Shown: positions 28,437 to 39,583 of the stretch, piece by piece
How the letters are laid out: each line of letters starts with the position of its first letter
Position numbering within the stretch: position 1 is the stretch's first letter
From: Nostoc sp. CMAA1605
GTDB taxonomy: Bacteria; Cyanobacteriota; Cyanobacteriia; Cyanobacteriales; Nostocaceae
Reading direction: 5' to 3'
NCBI RefSeq assembly: GCF_021596505.1
Contig: NZ_PJIZ01000003.1
Location: 62,001-126,000 of the forward strand
DNA: 64,000 nt
The notes under the pieces: generated by a model
Told to the model about the DNA's origin: nothing
The model's database searches: none
The model's input: only the letters and a program-made list of their open reading frames with translations
Program-made: the position numbers and the translations under genes

Positions 28437-31400
28437 CTAGAGGGTAATTTCAGCTTTCATCACAGTAGTATCGTTAGTAGCTTCCACATGAAAGCCGAGT
28501 TTTTCACAGACTCTTTGCATCCCATAATTATCAGCTAGGATATCAGCCCTGATGTGGGTGATTTGCTCATCACGCCCGACTTGTAGGAGTCGCTTGACGA
28601 GTTCTGTACCTATGCCTTGACATTGATCGCGATCGCTGACTAAAATCGCAAACTCCGCAGCATTTGTCCCATGCAATTTACTTAATCTTCCCACTGCTAA
28701 GATTTGCCGTGTTCCGGTTTGAGCATCTTGATGTTCTACAACTAACGCCATTTCGCGGTCATAATCAATAAAGCAGATACGGGTTAACCGTTCGTGGGTG
28801 ATGCGATGACTTAATTTCATCATGTGGAAGTAGCGAAAATAAACGCTTTCTGCGGAAAGTGTCTCGTGAAATTTCACCATTAATGGTTCGTCTTCGGGAC
28901 GAATGGGACGGATAGTTACAGATGTACCGTCTTTCATTGTCCACTCTCCTACATATTGCGTAGGATAGTGACGAATGGCTAACTTGGGTAATTGCGCTTC
29001 TGTGATTTCCGACTCATGCAGCACTACCCGCGCATCTAAAGCAATTAATCCACCATTATTTTGATTGTGTGGGTTGGGAGGAGTCGCCAACAAGGGATTA
29101 ATATCAATTTCTTTAATCCAACGCTGTTCAACTACCAAGTGACTAAACGCCACTAATAGTTGTTCTAGGGCATCCATATCAATACTTTGCCTACCCCGCA
29201 CACCTTTAAGGGCTTTGTAAATTTTAGTGTGTTCCATCATCCGCCGCGCCAAAGTTGTGTTTAGTGGAGGTAGTGCGATCGCTCTATCTTGAAATACTTC
29301 TACTAATTGTCCCCCAGTCCCAAACAACAACACTGGCCCAAATTGCGGATCTAAACTACTACCAATAATCAGTTCGTAGCCGTCCATTTTCACCATTGGC
29401 TGCACAGTCACACCCAGAAAATGAGGTGACTGTTGACTATCAACTATTGAATGTTGGTCATCAACTATTGAATGTTGGTCATCAACTATTGAATGTTGAC
29501 CATTAACTATTGAATGTTGACTATTGACTATTGAATGTTGACCATCAACTATTGAATGTTGGTCATCAACTATTGAATGTTGGTCATCAACTATTGAATG
29601 TTGACTATTGACTATTGAATGTTGACCATCAACTATTAAATGTTGACTATCAACTATTAAATGTTGACTATCAACTATATTTACTACTTTTTCGCGCACA
29701 TTAGCTTCTATAGTCCGATAAGCACGCCTAACTGCATCTGCATCTTGTAAATTTAATTGGACACCACCGACATCTGTTTTATGGGTGATAGTTTGGGAAT
29801 AGAGTTTCACCACCACTGGATAACCCAAATTTTCTGCACATCGCACTGCTTCATCTTCAGTAGCAGCGACACAGGTGGCAACAATGGGAATACCATAGGC
29901 AGCTAAAATCTGTTTTGATTCATATTCCGTTAGAATAGTCCTTCCTGCCTGACGCGCCGAGGAGATAATATTTTCTACTAAATTGCGATAGGGAATCCCA
30001 TTACCTGCGTCAATTGCTGGTAATACTGGCGTTTCGTAGATACCGCGTAGGTTATAGCTAGATTGCCACATATAACTAAACACTCGCGCCGCCGTATCTG
30101 GGTAAGGATAAGTGGGAATGCGTTGACGATTGAGCATAATTTCCCCCTCTGCAACATCTGCACCCCCCATCCAACTAGCAAGGATGGGTTTACCTGGGAT
30201 TTGGGCGTAGGGTTTTAACTGTTCTGCTGTTTGGGTGGGGTCAGTCATGGCTTGGGGTGTGAGAATCACCAACAAACCATCACTGTTGGGATCTTGCGCT
30301 GCAATTTCCAAAGCTTGGGTATAGCGTTGGGGGTCAGCGTCACCCAAAATATCAATCGGATTATTATGACTCCAGTGTTGGGGGAGAATTGTGTTGAGGG
30401 AGTCCATAACTTCTGGGGAAATCGCTGCTAGTTCGCCGCCAGTTTCAATTAAAGCATCGGTCGCCAATACCCCAGGCCCCCCAGCATTGGTGAGAATTGT
30501 TAATCTTGACCCTTGGGGACGGGGTTGTTTTGCTAGTACCTCCGCCATATCAAACAAATCAGAAATACTGTCAACCCTTAACACCCCACAACGTCGGAAT
30601 GCTGCATCTAAAACCGCATCACTACCAGCTAAAGCCCCAGTGTGGGAAGCGGCGGCTTTGGCGGCGGCGGCTGTACGTCCGGCTTTAATCACAATAATCG
30701 GTTTAGTCAATGCAACTTCTCGTGCAGCCGAGATAAAAGACCGGGCATCACCGATAGATTCCATGTAGATAACGATACTTTTGGTTTGGGGGTCATCACC
30801 CAAGTAATAAATCAAGTCTCCCCAACCCACATCTAACATTGAACCGATGGAAACGAACGCGCTAAACCCGACATTTTCCCGCACACTCCAATCTAAGATG
30901 GCGGTACACAACGCCCCACTTTGACTGAGAAAACCCACATTCCCAGAACGTGCCATTGCACTGGCAAATGTAGCATTTAAACCGCTTTGGGGACTCATTA
31001 CACCCAAACAATTCGGGCCGATGATGCGGATTTTACCTCGTCGCGCTTGGGTTAAGATTTCCTGTTCTAAAGCAATTCCCTCCGCACCAGCTTCTTTAAA
31101 ACCAGCCGAAATAATAATTGCTCCTTTCACCCCTGCATCGACACATTCAGCAATTACACCAGGAACTGTGGGGGCTGGTGTAGCAATTACTGCTAAATCC
31201 ACCTGCTCTGGAATTTCGGCAATTGAGGGATAGGCTTTGATTCCGAGGACACTATGGCGTTTGGGATTGACGGGGAAAACTGTACCGCCAAAGGGACTGC
31301 TAATTAAATTCCATAAAATCGTGCGTCCAACACTACCGGCTTTTTCACTCGCACCAATGACAGCAACACTTTGGGGTGCAAAAATGGCATGGAGAGGATT

Positions 31401-31469
31401 GACCTTCTCTGCCTGCAAAATATCATAAGCGCGATCAATATTGGTAGTAGGCTTAAGAGATTGTGGCAT
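28437..31469 (-). CDS. ADP-forming acyl-CoA synthetase fused to GNAT acetyltransferase, with repeat-coded insert
   Basis: The 1010-residue protein starts at ATG 31469, five bases after GGAGG. Domains in order: CoA-binding (about 28-125), succinyl-CoA-ligase-like domains (about 150-480) with the phospho-histidine in [10 protein letters not shown], an ATP-grasp domain (about 505-840), and a C-terminal GNAT domain (about 850-1005). This is the layout of protein lysine acetyltransferases such as PatZ/Pat, but here the His is kept, so acyl-CoA synthesis may still occur. Residues about 599-682 are twelve copies of a heptapeptide (IVDDQHS type) coded by heptameric DNA repeats inserted in a loop of the ATP-grasp domain. 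Confidence 0.9.
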   Translation of the reverse strand: MPQSLKPTTNIDRAYDILQAEKVNPLHAIFAPQSVAVIGASEKAGSVGRTILWNLISSPFGGTVFPVNPKRHSVLGIKAYPSIAEIPEQVDLAVIATPAPTVPGVIAECVDAGVKGAIIISAGFKEAGAEGIALEQEILTQARRGKIRIIGPNCLGVMSPQSGLNATFASAMARSGNVGFLSQSGALCTAILDWSVRENVGFSAFVSIGSMLDVGWGDLIYYLGDDPQTKSIVIYMESIGDARSFISAAREVALTKPIIVIKAGRTAAAAKAAASHTGALAGSDAVLDAAFRRCGVLRVDSISDLFDMAEVLAKQPRPQGSRLTILTNAGGPGVLATDALIETGGELAAISPEVMDSLNTILPQHWSHNNPIDILGDADPQRYTQALEIAAQDPNSDGLLVILTPQAMTDPTQTAEQLKPYAQIPGKPILASWMGGADVAEGEIMLNRQRIPTYPYPDTAARVFSYMWQSSYNLRGIYETPVLPAIDAGNGIPYRNLVENIISSARQAGRTILTEYESKQILAAYGIPIVATCVAATEDEAVRCAENLGYPVVVKLYSQTITHKTDVGGVQLNLQDADAVRRAYRTIEANVREKVVNIVDSQHLIVDSQHLIVDGQHSIVNSQHSIVDDQHSIVDDQHSIVDGQHSIVNSQHSIVNGQHSIVDDQHSIVDDQHSIVDSQQSPHFLGVTVQPMVKMDGYELIIGSSLDPQFGPVLLFGTGGQLVEVFQDRAIALPPLNTTLARRMMEHTKIYKALKGVRGRQSIDMDALEQLLVAFSHLVVEQRWIKEIDINPLLATPPNPHNQNNGGLIALDARVVLHESEITEAQLPKLAIRHYPTQYVGEWTMKDGTSVTIRPIRPEDEPLMVKFHETLSAESVYFRYFHMMKLSHRITHERLTRICFIDYDREMALVVEHQDAQTGTRQILAVGRLSKLHGTNAAEFAILVSDRDQCQGIGTELVKRLLQVGRDEQITHIRADILADNYGMQRVCEKLGFHVEATNDTTVMKAEITL
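29427..29678. repeat. In-frame STRR array inside the acyl-CoA synthetase gene
   Basis: Twelve units of 21 nt (three heptamers each, for example TCAACTATTGAATGTTGGTCA) run without breaking the reading frame and encode twelve IV(D/N)xQHS heptapeptides. The same ACTATTGA/TGTTGAC heptamers occur in intergenic arrays elsewhere in the window. Confidence 0.93.
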
Positions 31470-31489
31470 CAATCCTCCAGATGATTTGC

Positions 31490-31562
31490 TGAGTGATGAG
31501 TGCTGAGTGCTGAGTGCTGAGTTTTGAGTGCTGAGTTTTGAGTGCTGGGTGCTGAGTGTTTG
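31490..31562. repeat. Heptamer repeat array upstream of the acyl-CoA synthetase gene
   Basis: Tandem GAGTGCT / GAGTTTT heptamers start about 20 bases upstream of the start codon of the minus-strand gene and so lie in its leader or promoter region. No other gene is seen before 31704. Confidence 0.8.
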
Positions 31563-31703
31563 TTAATCAATGAAGCTATAGAAATCGTATTTAATTTCTG
31601 CGAAGCTAGGTACACTTTTATTTCGTCTTTCCTGTTCCCTGTTCCCCGTTCCCTGTTCTCTCCCTATGCAAATAATTTCAATAATCAAGTCGGATTCCTA
31701 TAT

Positions 31704-32180
31704 CTAAACTAATTCTTGAACTTCTACCCAATAGGTGTGAATTCTGTCCAAAATTTGAATGATTTTTAATAAGGCTAGTGATTTACCGATTTCAGCAATT
31801 CGGGAGAGGCGATCGCCAATTTCAAAGTTAAATCCTGGTATCGTTACTAACCAAGCTGTAGGAGAATAACCGTATAAAGCCTGAGTTAAAGCCAATAGCG
31901 ATCGCGGATCACAAATATGAACACTGTTATCTAAATCATCCGACGGCGAGAGGGGTTGTATTTGCACATCCCAGTCATCGGTAGGTAAACAAGCATCTAC
32001 AAATATAGCTAAATCTGTTTTTGCTAAGGACGCGGCTAAATCTGGGGTTAGTTGTTGTATTGCCAAGGATTTTACAGACGGTAAATGCCAATTAGCAATT
32101 TCATTGGCTATTTGCTGTCCTATGCCATCATCGCTTCTCAGTTCGTTACCATATCCGATCACCATCACAGTCTTATTCAT
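31704..32180 (-). CDS. hoxW: [NiFe]-hydrogenase maturation protease, probably HoxW
   Basis: The 158-residue endopeptidase removes the C-terminal peptide of a hydrogenase large subunit after nickel insertion. Nickel-sensing residues of the HybD/HycI family are visible: Glu13 in GYGNELRSDDG, Asp62 in IFVDACLP and His88 in NSVHICD. Its location 9 kb from hoxH, and no hup genes in the window, favour HoxW over HupW, but the two are hard to tell apart by eye. The start ATG 32180 is the only sensible one. It stands alone on the minus strand. Confidence 0.78.
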   Translation of the reverse strand: MNKTVMVIGYGNELRSDDGIGQQIANEIANWHLPSVKSLAIQQLTPDLAASLAKTDLAIFVDACLPTDDWDVQIQPLSPSDDLDNSVHICDPRSLLALTQALYGYSPTAWLVTIPGFNFEIGDRLSRIAEIGKSLALLKIIQILDRIHTYWVEVQELV

Positions 32181-32317
32181 TGTTTAACTCTCTAGATATC
32201 AAAAATTGCCAATTTCAGAATGTAGTAAAAGTCAGCAAATTTATCAGTATTCTTTTATTAAGGTGTTCAATTTGAAACAATAAACGAACAATTTGAGGAA
32301 GTTGTGAGGGATGGGAA

Positions 32318-32402
32318 ATAAGCAGGAGAGGCAGGGGAAGTAGGGGAAGCAGGGGAGGCAGGGGAAGCAGGGGAGGCAGGGGAAGCAGGGGAGGAAAGAG
32401 GT
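32318..32402. repeat. GGCAGGGGAAGCAGGGGA tandem repeat
   Basis: Tandem GCAGGGGA(A/G) units form a purine-rich array, followed at 32459-32505 by ACACCCTT/ACACCCCC units. The 441-bp gap between the divergent hoxW and pentapeptide genes otherwise shows only AT-rich sequence. Confidence 0.75.
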
Positions 32403-32621
32403 TTATTTTTCGGAAATTCTTCTCTCCTGCTGTCTACCTGACTTAACCAAAAAATTTCTTACCCTTACACCCTTACACCCCCACACCCTTCACCCTGAGT
32501 TTTTCGATTTTTTAATTTTTTATTTGAAATTACCACCTAGCAGCTATGGTAATTCTATGATTAACTTGTGTAGCGCAACACAATCAAACACCGACCCAAT
32601 ATTCTGATGTGAGGCTGTTTT

Positions 32622-33008
32622 ATGTCTGAAGTTAATTACCAACAGCCAATTAGTACGGTAGCCACTCTGATGGAAAAGTACCATCTGGGTGAGAGAGATT
32701 TTAGCCGAGCCGAATTAGGTGATGCGGATTTGCAAGGCGTGAACTTGAAAGGCTCTGATTTGAGTTACGCTGATTTGAGTACAGCTAATCTCATGGGTGC
32801 AAATCTCAGGGGTACTGATTTGAGCTTTGCTGATTTGAGTCAAGCTAATTTACAAAATGCAGACTTACGAGGCGCAATGTTAATGTCGGCGGATTTGCGT
32901 CACGCCAACTTGCAAGGAGCAATGCTAGAAAAAGCCGATTGCGATCGCAATACCCATTTTCCCACCAACTTTGATCCCATAACCGCCGGTTTGCAGCACA
33001 AAGATTAG
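32622..33008 (+). CDS. Pentapeptide repeat protein
   Basis: The 128-residue protein has about 14 consecutive A(D/N)Lxx pentapeptides (residues about 27-105; for example FSRAELGDADLQGVNLKG), predicted to fold as a right-handed beta helix. The N-terminal 25 residues (STVATLMEKYHLGERDF) form a short helical cap. It has no signal peptide, so it is cytoplasmic. Such proteins are common in heterocystous cyanobacteria and their roles are mostly unknown. The start ATG 32622 is clear, though the ribosome site is weak. Confidence 0.9.
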   Translation: MSEVNYQQPISTVATLMEKYHLGERDFSRAELGDADLQGVNLKGSDLSYADLSTANLMGANLRGTDLSFADLSQANLQNADLRGAMLMSADLRHANLQGAMLEKADCDRNTHFPTNFDPITAGLQHKD

Positions 33009-33218
33009 TCTTCAGCAACACGGGAAAATTCAGGACAAGGGGCAGGGGGCAGGCTTCCGCCGTGAGCGTCAGCCGAACGGGAGCAGGGGGGAGAATAGGG
33101 TATTCTTAAAGAAATCCTGAAGTTTCCCATAGTTAATGACAAAAGTTACTTTCAGGTAGAGAAAATGTGTAATTATTACTAACGAGATTACACATATTCA
33201 ATGAATAGAGTTAACTAG

Positions 33219-36200
33219 GTGTTGCTTCACCACTGCCTACAAAAATTACAAAAATATCCCTATTGCCTCACAGCAACAATCATCTTTGCTGTGACTACAA
33301 CTGTTACACTAAATCACAGTCAATCTGCTGTAGCAGAGATTATTGAAGATAAAACATTACCCGATAATTCTCAAGTTACCTTATCTCGTGGGACTTTCTT
33401 AATTGAAGGTGGCACTCAGATTGGGAACAATCTATTTCACAGTTTTTCTGAGTTTTCTTTGCAAGAAAATTACATAGCTTATTTTAATAATCATACTGAT
33501 ATTCAAAATATTTTCAGTCGTGTTACAGGAAACAAACCATCTTATATCAATGGGTTAATTCAGGTAAATCCTAGAGCTAATCTATTTTTGATTAATCCTA
33601 ATGGTATCAGTTTCGGTGCTAAGGCTAGACTCCAAATCGGCGGCTCATTTTTTGCTAGTACGCTAATAGTATTAATTTTAATAACGGCGAAAAATTTAGT
33701 ACCAAACCCGAAGAAAGTTCACCTTTACTGACAGTTAAAACTCCCATCGGCTTACAAATTGGCATAAATAAAGAAAAGCCTCTGACTCAAGTGGAAACGC
33801 TGGAAACACCCATTGGGTTAGAATTCACTGCCAAGCCAGGAAATATCACTGTTCAAGGCGAACCTCTGTTAGATAGAGCTGACTTGCAAGTATCCTTTGA
33901 TCAAACATTAGCTTTAGTCGGTGGCGATATATTTTTAGAAAATGCCGATTTGAGTATCTCAAAGTTTGGAGGACGAATAGAATTAGGCAGTTTATCATCA
34001 GCAGGTTTTGTAGGCTTAACATCTACGAAATTAGGCACTATTCTTAATTTTGATCAAGCACCTGATTTGGGTAATATTCAGATATCCTCAGCAACAAATA
34101 TAAATTCTTTGGGTGCATTGCAAGTTGTAGGGAGAAATATTTTTATTAATGGCGGCACATTAAAAGCCCAGACTGATATAAATTTGCTGGCGACAGAAAA
34201 CATCCAACTATCTCGTGACAGTTCTATTCACTCAGAAGTTTCTGGGAGCAATAGCGGCAATTTCAACGTCAATACGCAAAATTTGTTAATTCAAGATGGC
34301 TCTTATCTGGGCATAGATAAAGGTAACTTGACTATCAACGCATCAGGTAAAGTACAACTCAACAGCAACCCAGACACCACTGTACAGCGTTCTAGTCGGC
34401 TCTTTGCTACAGCTTCGGGAGACATTAACCAACAAGTAGGAAATATAACTATAAACACTCGCCATTTAGTAGTAGAAAATGGTTCGCAAATTATCACTAA
34501 TTCTTCTGGAAGTGCGGCTCCTAGTTTATTAAGTTATGATCAGGCGATCGCCACAGTTGAAAGAAGTAATTTAACTATCAATGCTACTGAATCCGTCACT
34601 TTATCTGGAAGTACATTAAATGAAATAAATCCCAGTGGTTTGTTTACTAGAACTTTTGAAGGTGGAGATAGTGGAAATATCACCATTAACACTAAAGTCT
34701 TGTCCCTTACAGATGGCGCACAAATAACTGCCAATAATTTTAGTTCGGGTCAAGCTGGTAAACTGAGCATTAATGCTACAGATAAACTAGAAATTATTGG
34801 TACTTCACCCAGAGGCAAAATTCCTGCTGATTTCCTCAGTGGAGAAATTCTCATAGATGATCCCGCACCTGACACTTCTTTAGTATCTTTATCTTCTGCT
34901 CAAGGCGTGAGAATTCAAGATGCTCTACCTAGTGGTTTATTTACTAACGCGCCTGGAGCGGGAGACGCAGGCGATATTGATATCAAAACCCGAATTTTAG
35001 TCACCCAAGATGGTGGACAAATCAGTTCTAATAACTTTAATCAGGGATATGGTGGTGATGTAACCATCAATGCGTCTGAACAGGTGCAACTTTTGGGGAC
35101 TTCCCCTAATGGGATATCTAGCGGTTTATTTACCAGAGCAAATCCCAAAACCAAGGCTGATGCTGGTAATTTGAATCTTTTCACTGGTAATTTATTAGTA
35201 AAAGATGGGGCGCAGGTAAGCGCAAGCACCTTTGGCGCAGGTAAAGGAGGAGTTTTAAATGTTGAAGTCACTGACGGAATAAAACTCATCGGTGTTTCGC
35301 GTCTCAATGTTCCTAGTGGTTTGTTTACTCAAGCTAATGCTGGTAGTACCGCAGATGCGGGAGAACTTACCGTCAGTACCTCTACTCTGTTGGTGCAAGA
35401 CGGAGCGCAAATCAGCGCAAGCACATTTGGTGCAGGTAATGGTGGTAATTTGACGGTGAAAGCCACAGCAGGGATTGAATTAATTGGCACTTCTAAAAAT
35501 GAAAATTTATTCCCTAGTGGTTTGTTTGCTATCACTGCCCGTAAAGCCACAGGGGATGCTGGTAATTTGATAGTAGATACTCCTAAATTGTTCGTGCGCG
35601 ATGGAGCGCAAATTGCTGCTAGCACTAGCAGCGCAGGTAAAGGTGGTAATTTAACAGTCAATGTTCCCGATAGAGTGCAAATAATCGGGACGGCGGTAAA
35701 TGGTGCGTTTCCTAGCGGTTTATTCGTTTCCGGTACTCCAGAGTCTAGCGGTGATGCTGGTAACTTGATTATCAAAACCGATGTATTGGAAGTTTTTCAC
35801 GGTGCAGGGATAGCAGTACGGAATCGAGGAAGCGGTAGTGCAGGTAACTTATTTGTCAACACCCGTTCTATGGAGTTGAATAATCAAGCTTTCATCAGTG
35901 CTGATACTCGCGGTGTAAGTAATAATCCTAATCAACTACAGGCTAATATTAACCTGAGTTCTCCAGACCTCATATTATTGCGTGGTAATAGCACCATCAC
36001 CACCAATGCCACAGGAAATAATGTGATTGGGGGTAATATTAACATTGATACCAAGTTGTTAGCCGCCTTTGAAAATAGTGATATCAGTGCAAATTCGGCA
36101 GATTTTCGGGGTGGTCGTGTGAAAGTCTCAGCGCAAGGTATTATCGGTACACAATTTCGTACCTCATTGACTCCAGAAAGTGATATTACCGCCACTGGGG

Positions 36201-36628
36201 CAACTCCAGATTTAAGCGGTACTGTAGAAATTAATACTCCAGAAGTAGACCCTAGTCGGGGTTTAACTGAATTGCCATCAAATCTAATTGATGTTTCTAA
36301 TCAAATAGCACAGAAATGCCACGCTAGCGGAAGTAGAGCCAGACAAAACAATCAGTTTTTAATCACAGGTAAGGGTGGTATACCTACAAATCCCTACGAT
36401 ACACTCCAGAATGAGTCAGCGATCGCTAACTGGATTAATGTGGATAATATCAACAATACTGCTCAAAATCCCACTAATTACACTAAAATCACTAGTCAAC
36501 CGGAAACGCCTATTATCGAAGCTCAAGCTTTAGTATCTGATAGTCATGGCAATCTCATTCTAACTGCCAACGCCCCCAATGTAACATCCCAAAAATCAGC
36601 ATTTACGCACCCAGTTTGTAATAGTTAA
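33219..36628 (+). pseudogene. Two-partner-secretion exoprotein (haemagglutinin-like) with a frameshift
   Basis: The first frame (33219-33731) has a signal segment and the TpsA/filamentous haemagglutinin N-terminal domain (GGTQIGNNLFHSFSEF, NPRANLFLINPNGISFG). Translation then slips out of frame at 33660-33664, just after FFAST. In the +1 frame the sequence continues as normal family protein (ANSINFNNGEKF...TPIGLQ) into the 945-codon C-terminal frame, which ends with GGIPTNPYDTL and a typical Cys-containing tail. One missing base (ACGCT for an expected ACNGCT) explains the break. The body is repeated beta-helix units of about 85 residues (SGLFTxA...GNLTV). No TpsB partner is nearby. It is either a real pseudogene or a sequence error. 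Confidence 0.85.
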
Positions 36629-36935
36629 ACTTAGCTACATCAAATTACAAAATACTTAATAATTACCGTAAATATTTATTCTGAAATAATGAAATTATAT
36701 GTCTGAGAAATATGGTGTACACGAATTATCCTAGACTTTTAAAGTAATTAAAAGTGAGCTTAGAGATGAATGACAGCAAAATTTTGTTGTCACTAATTTG
36801 ATGTGTCGATTTTGGTTTGAAATCAAGTAATATAGGGATTTAATTAACAAAAATCAGCAGAGAAAATCAGATTTACTCATTATTAGCTCACTTTAGCAAT
36901 AGGTGCAAGTATTTCACGTTTGCAACGTTAAAAAC

Positions 36936-38015
36936 ATGGGTAAAAGTAAGCGTATTGGCATTTTAACCAGTGGCGGAGATTGTTCTGGTTTAAATGCGGT
37001 AATTAGAGCCGTTGTTCACTGTGCTAGTGGTAAAGGTTGGGAAGTATTGGGAATCCGCCAAGCAACTTTAGGATTGATGGCGCGTCCACCGCAGGTAACT
37101 AAACTAGAAACTGAGCAAGTTGATCCGTTATTGACTTCTGGTGGCACAATGTTAGGTACTACCAATAAAGGCGATCCCTTTGCCTTTCCTATGACTGATG
37201 GTAGTATATGCGATCGCTCACCGGAAATTATTGCAGGCTATCATCAACTCGGTTTAGATGCGTTGATTGGTATAGGTGGTGACGGTAGTTTGGCGATTTT
37301 GCGTCACCTAGCACAACAAGGCAATATCAACTTAGTCGGTATTCCCAAAACCATAGATAATGATATCGGCATTACTGAACACGCCATTGGATTTGATACA
37401 GCAGTCAATATTGCCACAGAAGCATTAGATAGATTACATTTTACCGCCGCGTCTCACAGTCGAGTCATGATTTTAGAAGTCATGGGTCGTGATGCTGGAC
37501 ACATTGCTTTAGCTGCGGGAATTGCGGGTGGCGCAGATGTGATTTTAATCCCCGAAATTCTCTACAGTATGGATGACATTTGCCACCACATTAAACACCG
37601 TCAAGAAGAAGGCAAAAACTATTGTTTAATTATTGTGTCGGAAGCAGTACGCACTCAAGAAGGCGAAATTCGCACCTTAACCAATCGTTTAGGTCAATCC
37701 CGATATGGTGGTATTGGAGAATACCTAGCCGATCAAATTAGCGATCGCATCGGTGCAGAAACGCGAGTTACAGTTTTAGGACATATCCAACGCGGCGGTA
37801 CAGCTTCACCCCTAGACAGATTAGTCGCCTCTGCTTTTGGTGTAGCCGCCGTCAATCTCATTGAGGAAGGTAAATATGATTACATGGTAGCTTGGCAAAA
37901 TCGCCAAGTAATCACTGTACCCATTGCAGAAGCGATCGCTCAATATCGAGCAGTTAACCCAGAAGATACTCTAGTGAAAACTGCTCGTGGTTTAGGTATT
38001 TATTTAGGGGAGTAG
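36936..38015 (+). CDS. pfkA: 6-phosphofructokinase
   Basis: The 359-residue glycolytic enzyme starts at ATG 36936 (MGKSKRIGILTSGGD). The ATP-binding motif GGDGSLA carries Gly where pyrophosphate enzymes have Asp, pointing to ATP use. The substrate motif is PKTIDND, with Lys where the E. coli enzyme has Gly, a mix typical of this bacterial subgroup. MGRDAGHIAL and GHIQRGGTASPLDR are present. It stands alone, with 270 AT-rich bases upstream and no visible operator. An upstream in-frame GTG exists but is less likely. Confidence 0.93.
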   Translation: MGKSKRIGILTSGGDCSGLNAVIRAVVHCASGKGWEVLGIRQATLGLMARPPQVTKLETEQVDPLLTSGGTMLGTTNKGDPFAFPMTDGSICDRSPEIIAGYHQLGLDALIGIGGDGSLAILRHLAQQGNINLVGIPKTIDNDIGITEHAIGFDTAVNIATEALDRLHFTAASHSRVMILEVMGRDAGHIALAAGIAGGADVILIPEILYSMDDICHHIKHRQEEGKNYCLIIVSEAVRTQEGEIRTLTNRLGQSRYGGIGEYLADQISDRIGAETRVTVLGHIQRGGTASPLDRLVASAFGVAAVNLIEEGKYDYMVAWQNRQVITVPIAEAIAQYRAVNPEDTLVKTARGLGIYLGE

Positions 38016-38107
38016 GGACTCATCAATTCAAAATTCAAAATTCAAAATTGAAGAATGAGAGGGGAATGGGAAATCGGTAAAAAGTTATCTGTTCTCCTAC
38101 TCTTTAA

Positions 38108-38164
38108 TTGCGAATTGCGTTAGCGTAGCGGGACGTTAGTCCATTGCGAATTGCGAATTGGTAT
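38108..38164. repeat. GCGTTAGCGTAGCGGGACG repeat ending in GAATTGGTAT
   Basis: One copy of the unit seen three times at 4108-4192 is followed by GCGAATTGCGAATTGGTAT. Only the right terminal repeat is present; AATTCAAA units at 38025-38048 lie on the left. It sits just downstream of two convergent genes. Confidence 0.6.
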
Positions 38165-38179
38165 CACCTTTTGCCTTTT

Positions 38180-38689
38180 CTATTCTGATTCCAGAAAGAT
38201 TTGCGTTACGTAAATTTTGCTACCATTGCTAGCTACACCCACCCCTGAAAGATTGAAGTTTCCCTCAATATTGGTTTTATGTCTGGGACTACTGAGCCAT
38301 TTTTCTACAGCTAGAGTTGCAGAATTTCTCACATCAATGTCAGCAACATTTTCAGCTGCACCATTATGGGGAATTGCGATCGCGTCGAGTCGTTCTTCTA
38401 CTCCGTTATGTCCAAACGTAACTTTTCCACTAGCCATATTTTGACTGTGGATTCTGGCTTGATTGTCTATCGCTGCATTACGGGTTAGGGGTGGTAGCTT
38501 TTGAGAAACCCGATATTGATTCACTTGCTGAAATACTGATGCTTCTATAGCTTCGGTGTCAATCTGAGATTGTGCTATCTGCTGAAACTGAACAATGGGA
38601 CTAGCGGCGGAAAATGCGATCGCGCTATTTGAAATGAGAGTCCCAGAAACAACACTCAAAAGAGTGCTGCGGATGATACGAAGTTCCAT
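38180..38689 (-). CDS. Secreted CAP (SCP/PR1-like) domain protein
   Basis: The 169-residue exported protein has a signal peptide (residues 1-26, ending NSAIAFSA). Its CAP domain has the family motifs: NQYRVSQKLPPLTRNAAIDNQARIHSQNM, GHNGVEERL, AENVA, and WLSSPRHKTNIEG with the CAP cavity His residues. CAP proteins act outside the cell and roles vary (lipid binding, protease, adhesion). The start ATG 38689 is clear. It lies upstream of a strong hairpin shared with the PEP-CTERM gene's 3' side but is transcribed on its own. Confidence 0.9.
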   Translation of the reverse strand: MELRIIRSTLLSVVSGTLISNSAIAFSAASPIVQFQQIAQSQIDTEAIEASVFQQVNQYRVSQKLPPLTRNAAIDNQARIHSQNMASGKVTFGHNGVEERLDAIAIPHNGAAENVADIDVRNSATLAVEKWLSSPRHKTNIEGNFNLSGVGVASNGSKIYVTQIFLESE

Positions 38690-38815
38690 AGTGTTGCGCT
38701 GAATGTGGGATACATTCTTGAGTATCCGCCTTTACCCTTTAAAGCACAATATCTATCTGTGCAAATACTTGGAACACCTGATTTTAATCACAACTTGACT
38801 CTGCGATCGCGCAAA

Positions 38816-38844
38816 AACCCTGGTTCTTTAATAAAACCAGGGTT
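38816..38844 (-). terminator. Intrinsic terminator of the minus-strand PEP-CTERM gene
   Basis: AACCCTGGTT (38816-38825) and AACCAGGGTT (38835-38844) form a 10-bp stem with a 9-base loop. Read on the minus strand it is followed by TTTTTGC. It lies 38 bases after the stop of the gene at 38882. Confidence 0.8.
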
Positions 38845-38881
38845 CTGCATCAACTACAATACAGCCAATCTATTTACCCAA

Positions 38882-39583
38882 CTAGCCTTTTACTATCTTG
38901 TCTTTTAAACCTTTGACAACGGAAGTCGCACCGAAAGCACCTATTGCTAACAAGCCTAACATCGCATTGGGTTCGGGAACGCTGCGGTTAGCTAGTCTGT
39001 AGGAATGGTTATCAGTTTCAAAAGCGATACCATTGGTACGCATCACAACACGATCAAATGTTTCCCCATTCTCACCAACTAAGTTGATAAACTTATTAGC
39101 GTCTTCGCTAGTCCAACTTCCGTTAGCTATAGCAGTTGGGAAATCTGAACCACTGAAAGTTTTCAGTTTCTGACCGCCACTATAAATGTCAATGAAGTTG
39201 TATTCATCTATTGAACCAGCATAGAAACCAAAGTAATCAATTGCTTCTTTGAAATCCAGAGTCACAGAACCAGTGCTACCTGCAACGTTAACACCTCCAA
39301 CTTTACTACCCACAGGGGCAATTGTTAAATAGTGGCTGTTAGTATTGTATGGTGAAGCATAGTGACTAGATTTACTGCCAATAACAATGTTATCAGTGAT
39401 ATTGCTGTAAGTTACAAAGCCATTGGGGTCTTTAGCTGTACCATCATTAAAGTTGACAGTCTTAACATCAGAGTAAGTAGAGAATGGGCCAGCGTTTACT
39501 TTCAGAGTTACAGCACTAGCAGAATTGCTGCTCATCACTACAGCTGTCAAACCTAATAATGCAATAGATAATTTATTTAACAT
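38882..39583 (-). CDS. PEP-CTERM sorting domain protein
   Basis: The 233-residue exported protein has a signal peptide (MLNKLSIALLGLTAVVMSSNSASA). Its C-terminal sorting signal is a VPEP motif, a hydrophobic span (AMLGLLAIGAFGATSVV) and a basic tail (KGLKDK). The exosortase/EpsH system recognises this signal. The middle part is beta-rich (VTLDFKEAIDYFGFYAGSIDEYNFIDIYSGG), resembling a lectin-like or PEP-CTERM-type sandwich. It has no cysteines in the mature part. A terminator follows. It is divergent, across a long gap, from a second PEP-CTERM gene. Confidence 0.9.
   Translation of the reverse strand: MLNKLSIALLGLTAVVMSSNSASAVTLKVNAGPFSTYSDVKTVNFNDGTAKDPNGFVTYSNITDNIVIGSKSSHYASPYNTNSHYLTIAPVGSKVGGVNVAGSTGSVTLDFKEAIDYFGFYAGSIDEYNFIDIYSGGQKLKTFSGSDFPTAIANGSWTSEDANKFINLVGENGETFDRVVMRTNGIAFETDNHSYRLANRSVPEPNAMLGLLAIGAFGATSVVKGLKDKIVKG

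Noticed and set aside
28191-28538. 115-residue frame after ilvD
   Set aside because: Runs over a hairpin, CCTGCTCCC repeats and antisense to the GNAT domain; no family resemblance.
36629-36935. Possible NtcA-type site upstream of pfkA
   Set aside because: I could not find a GTA-N8-TAC match at a sensible distance from the start.
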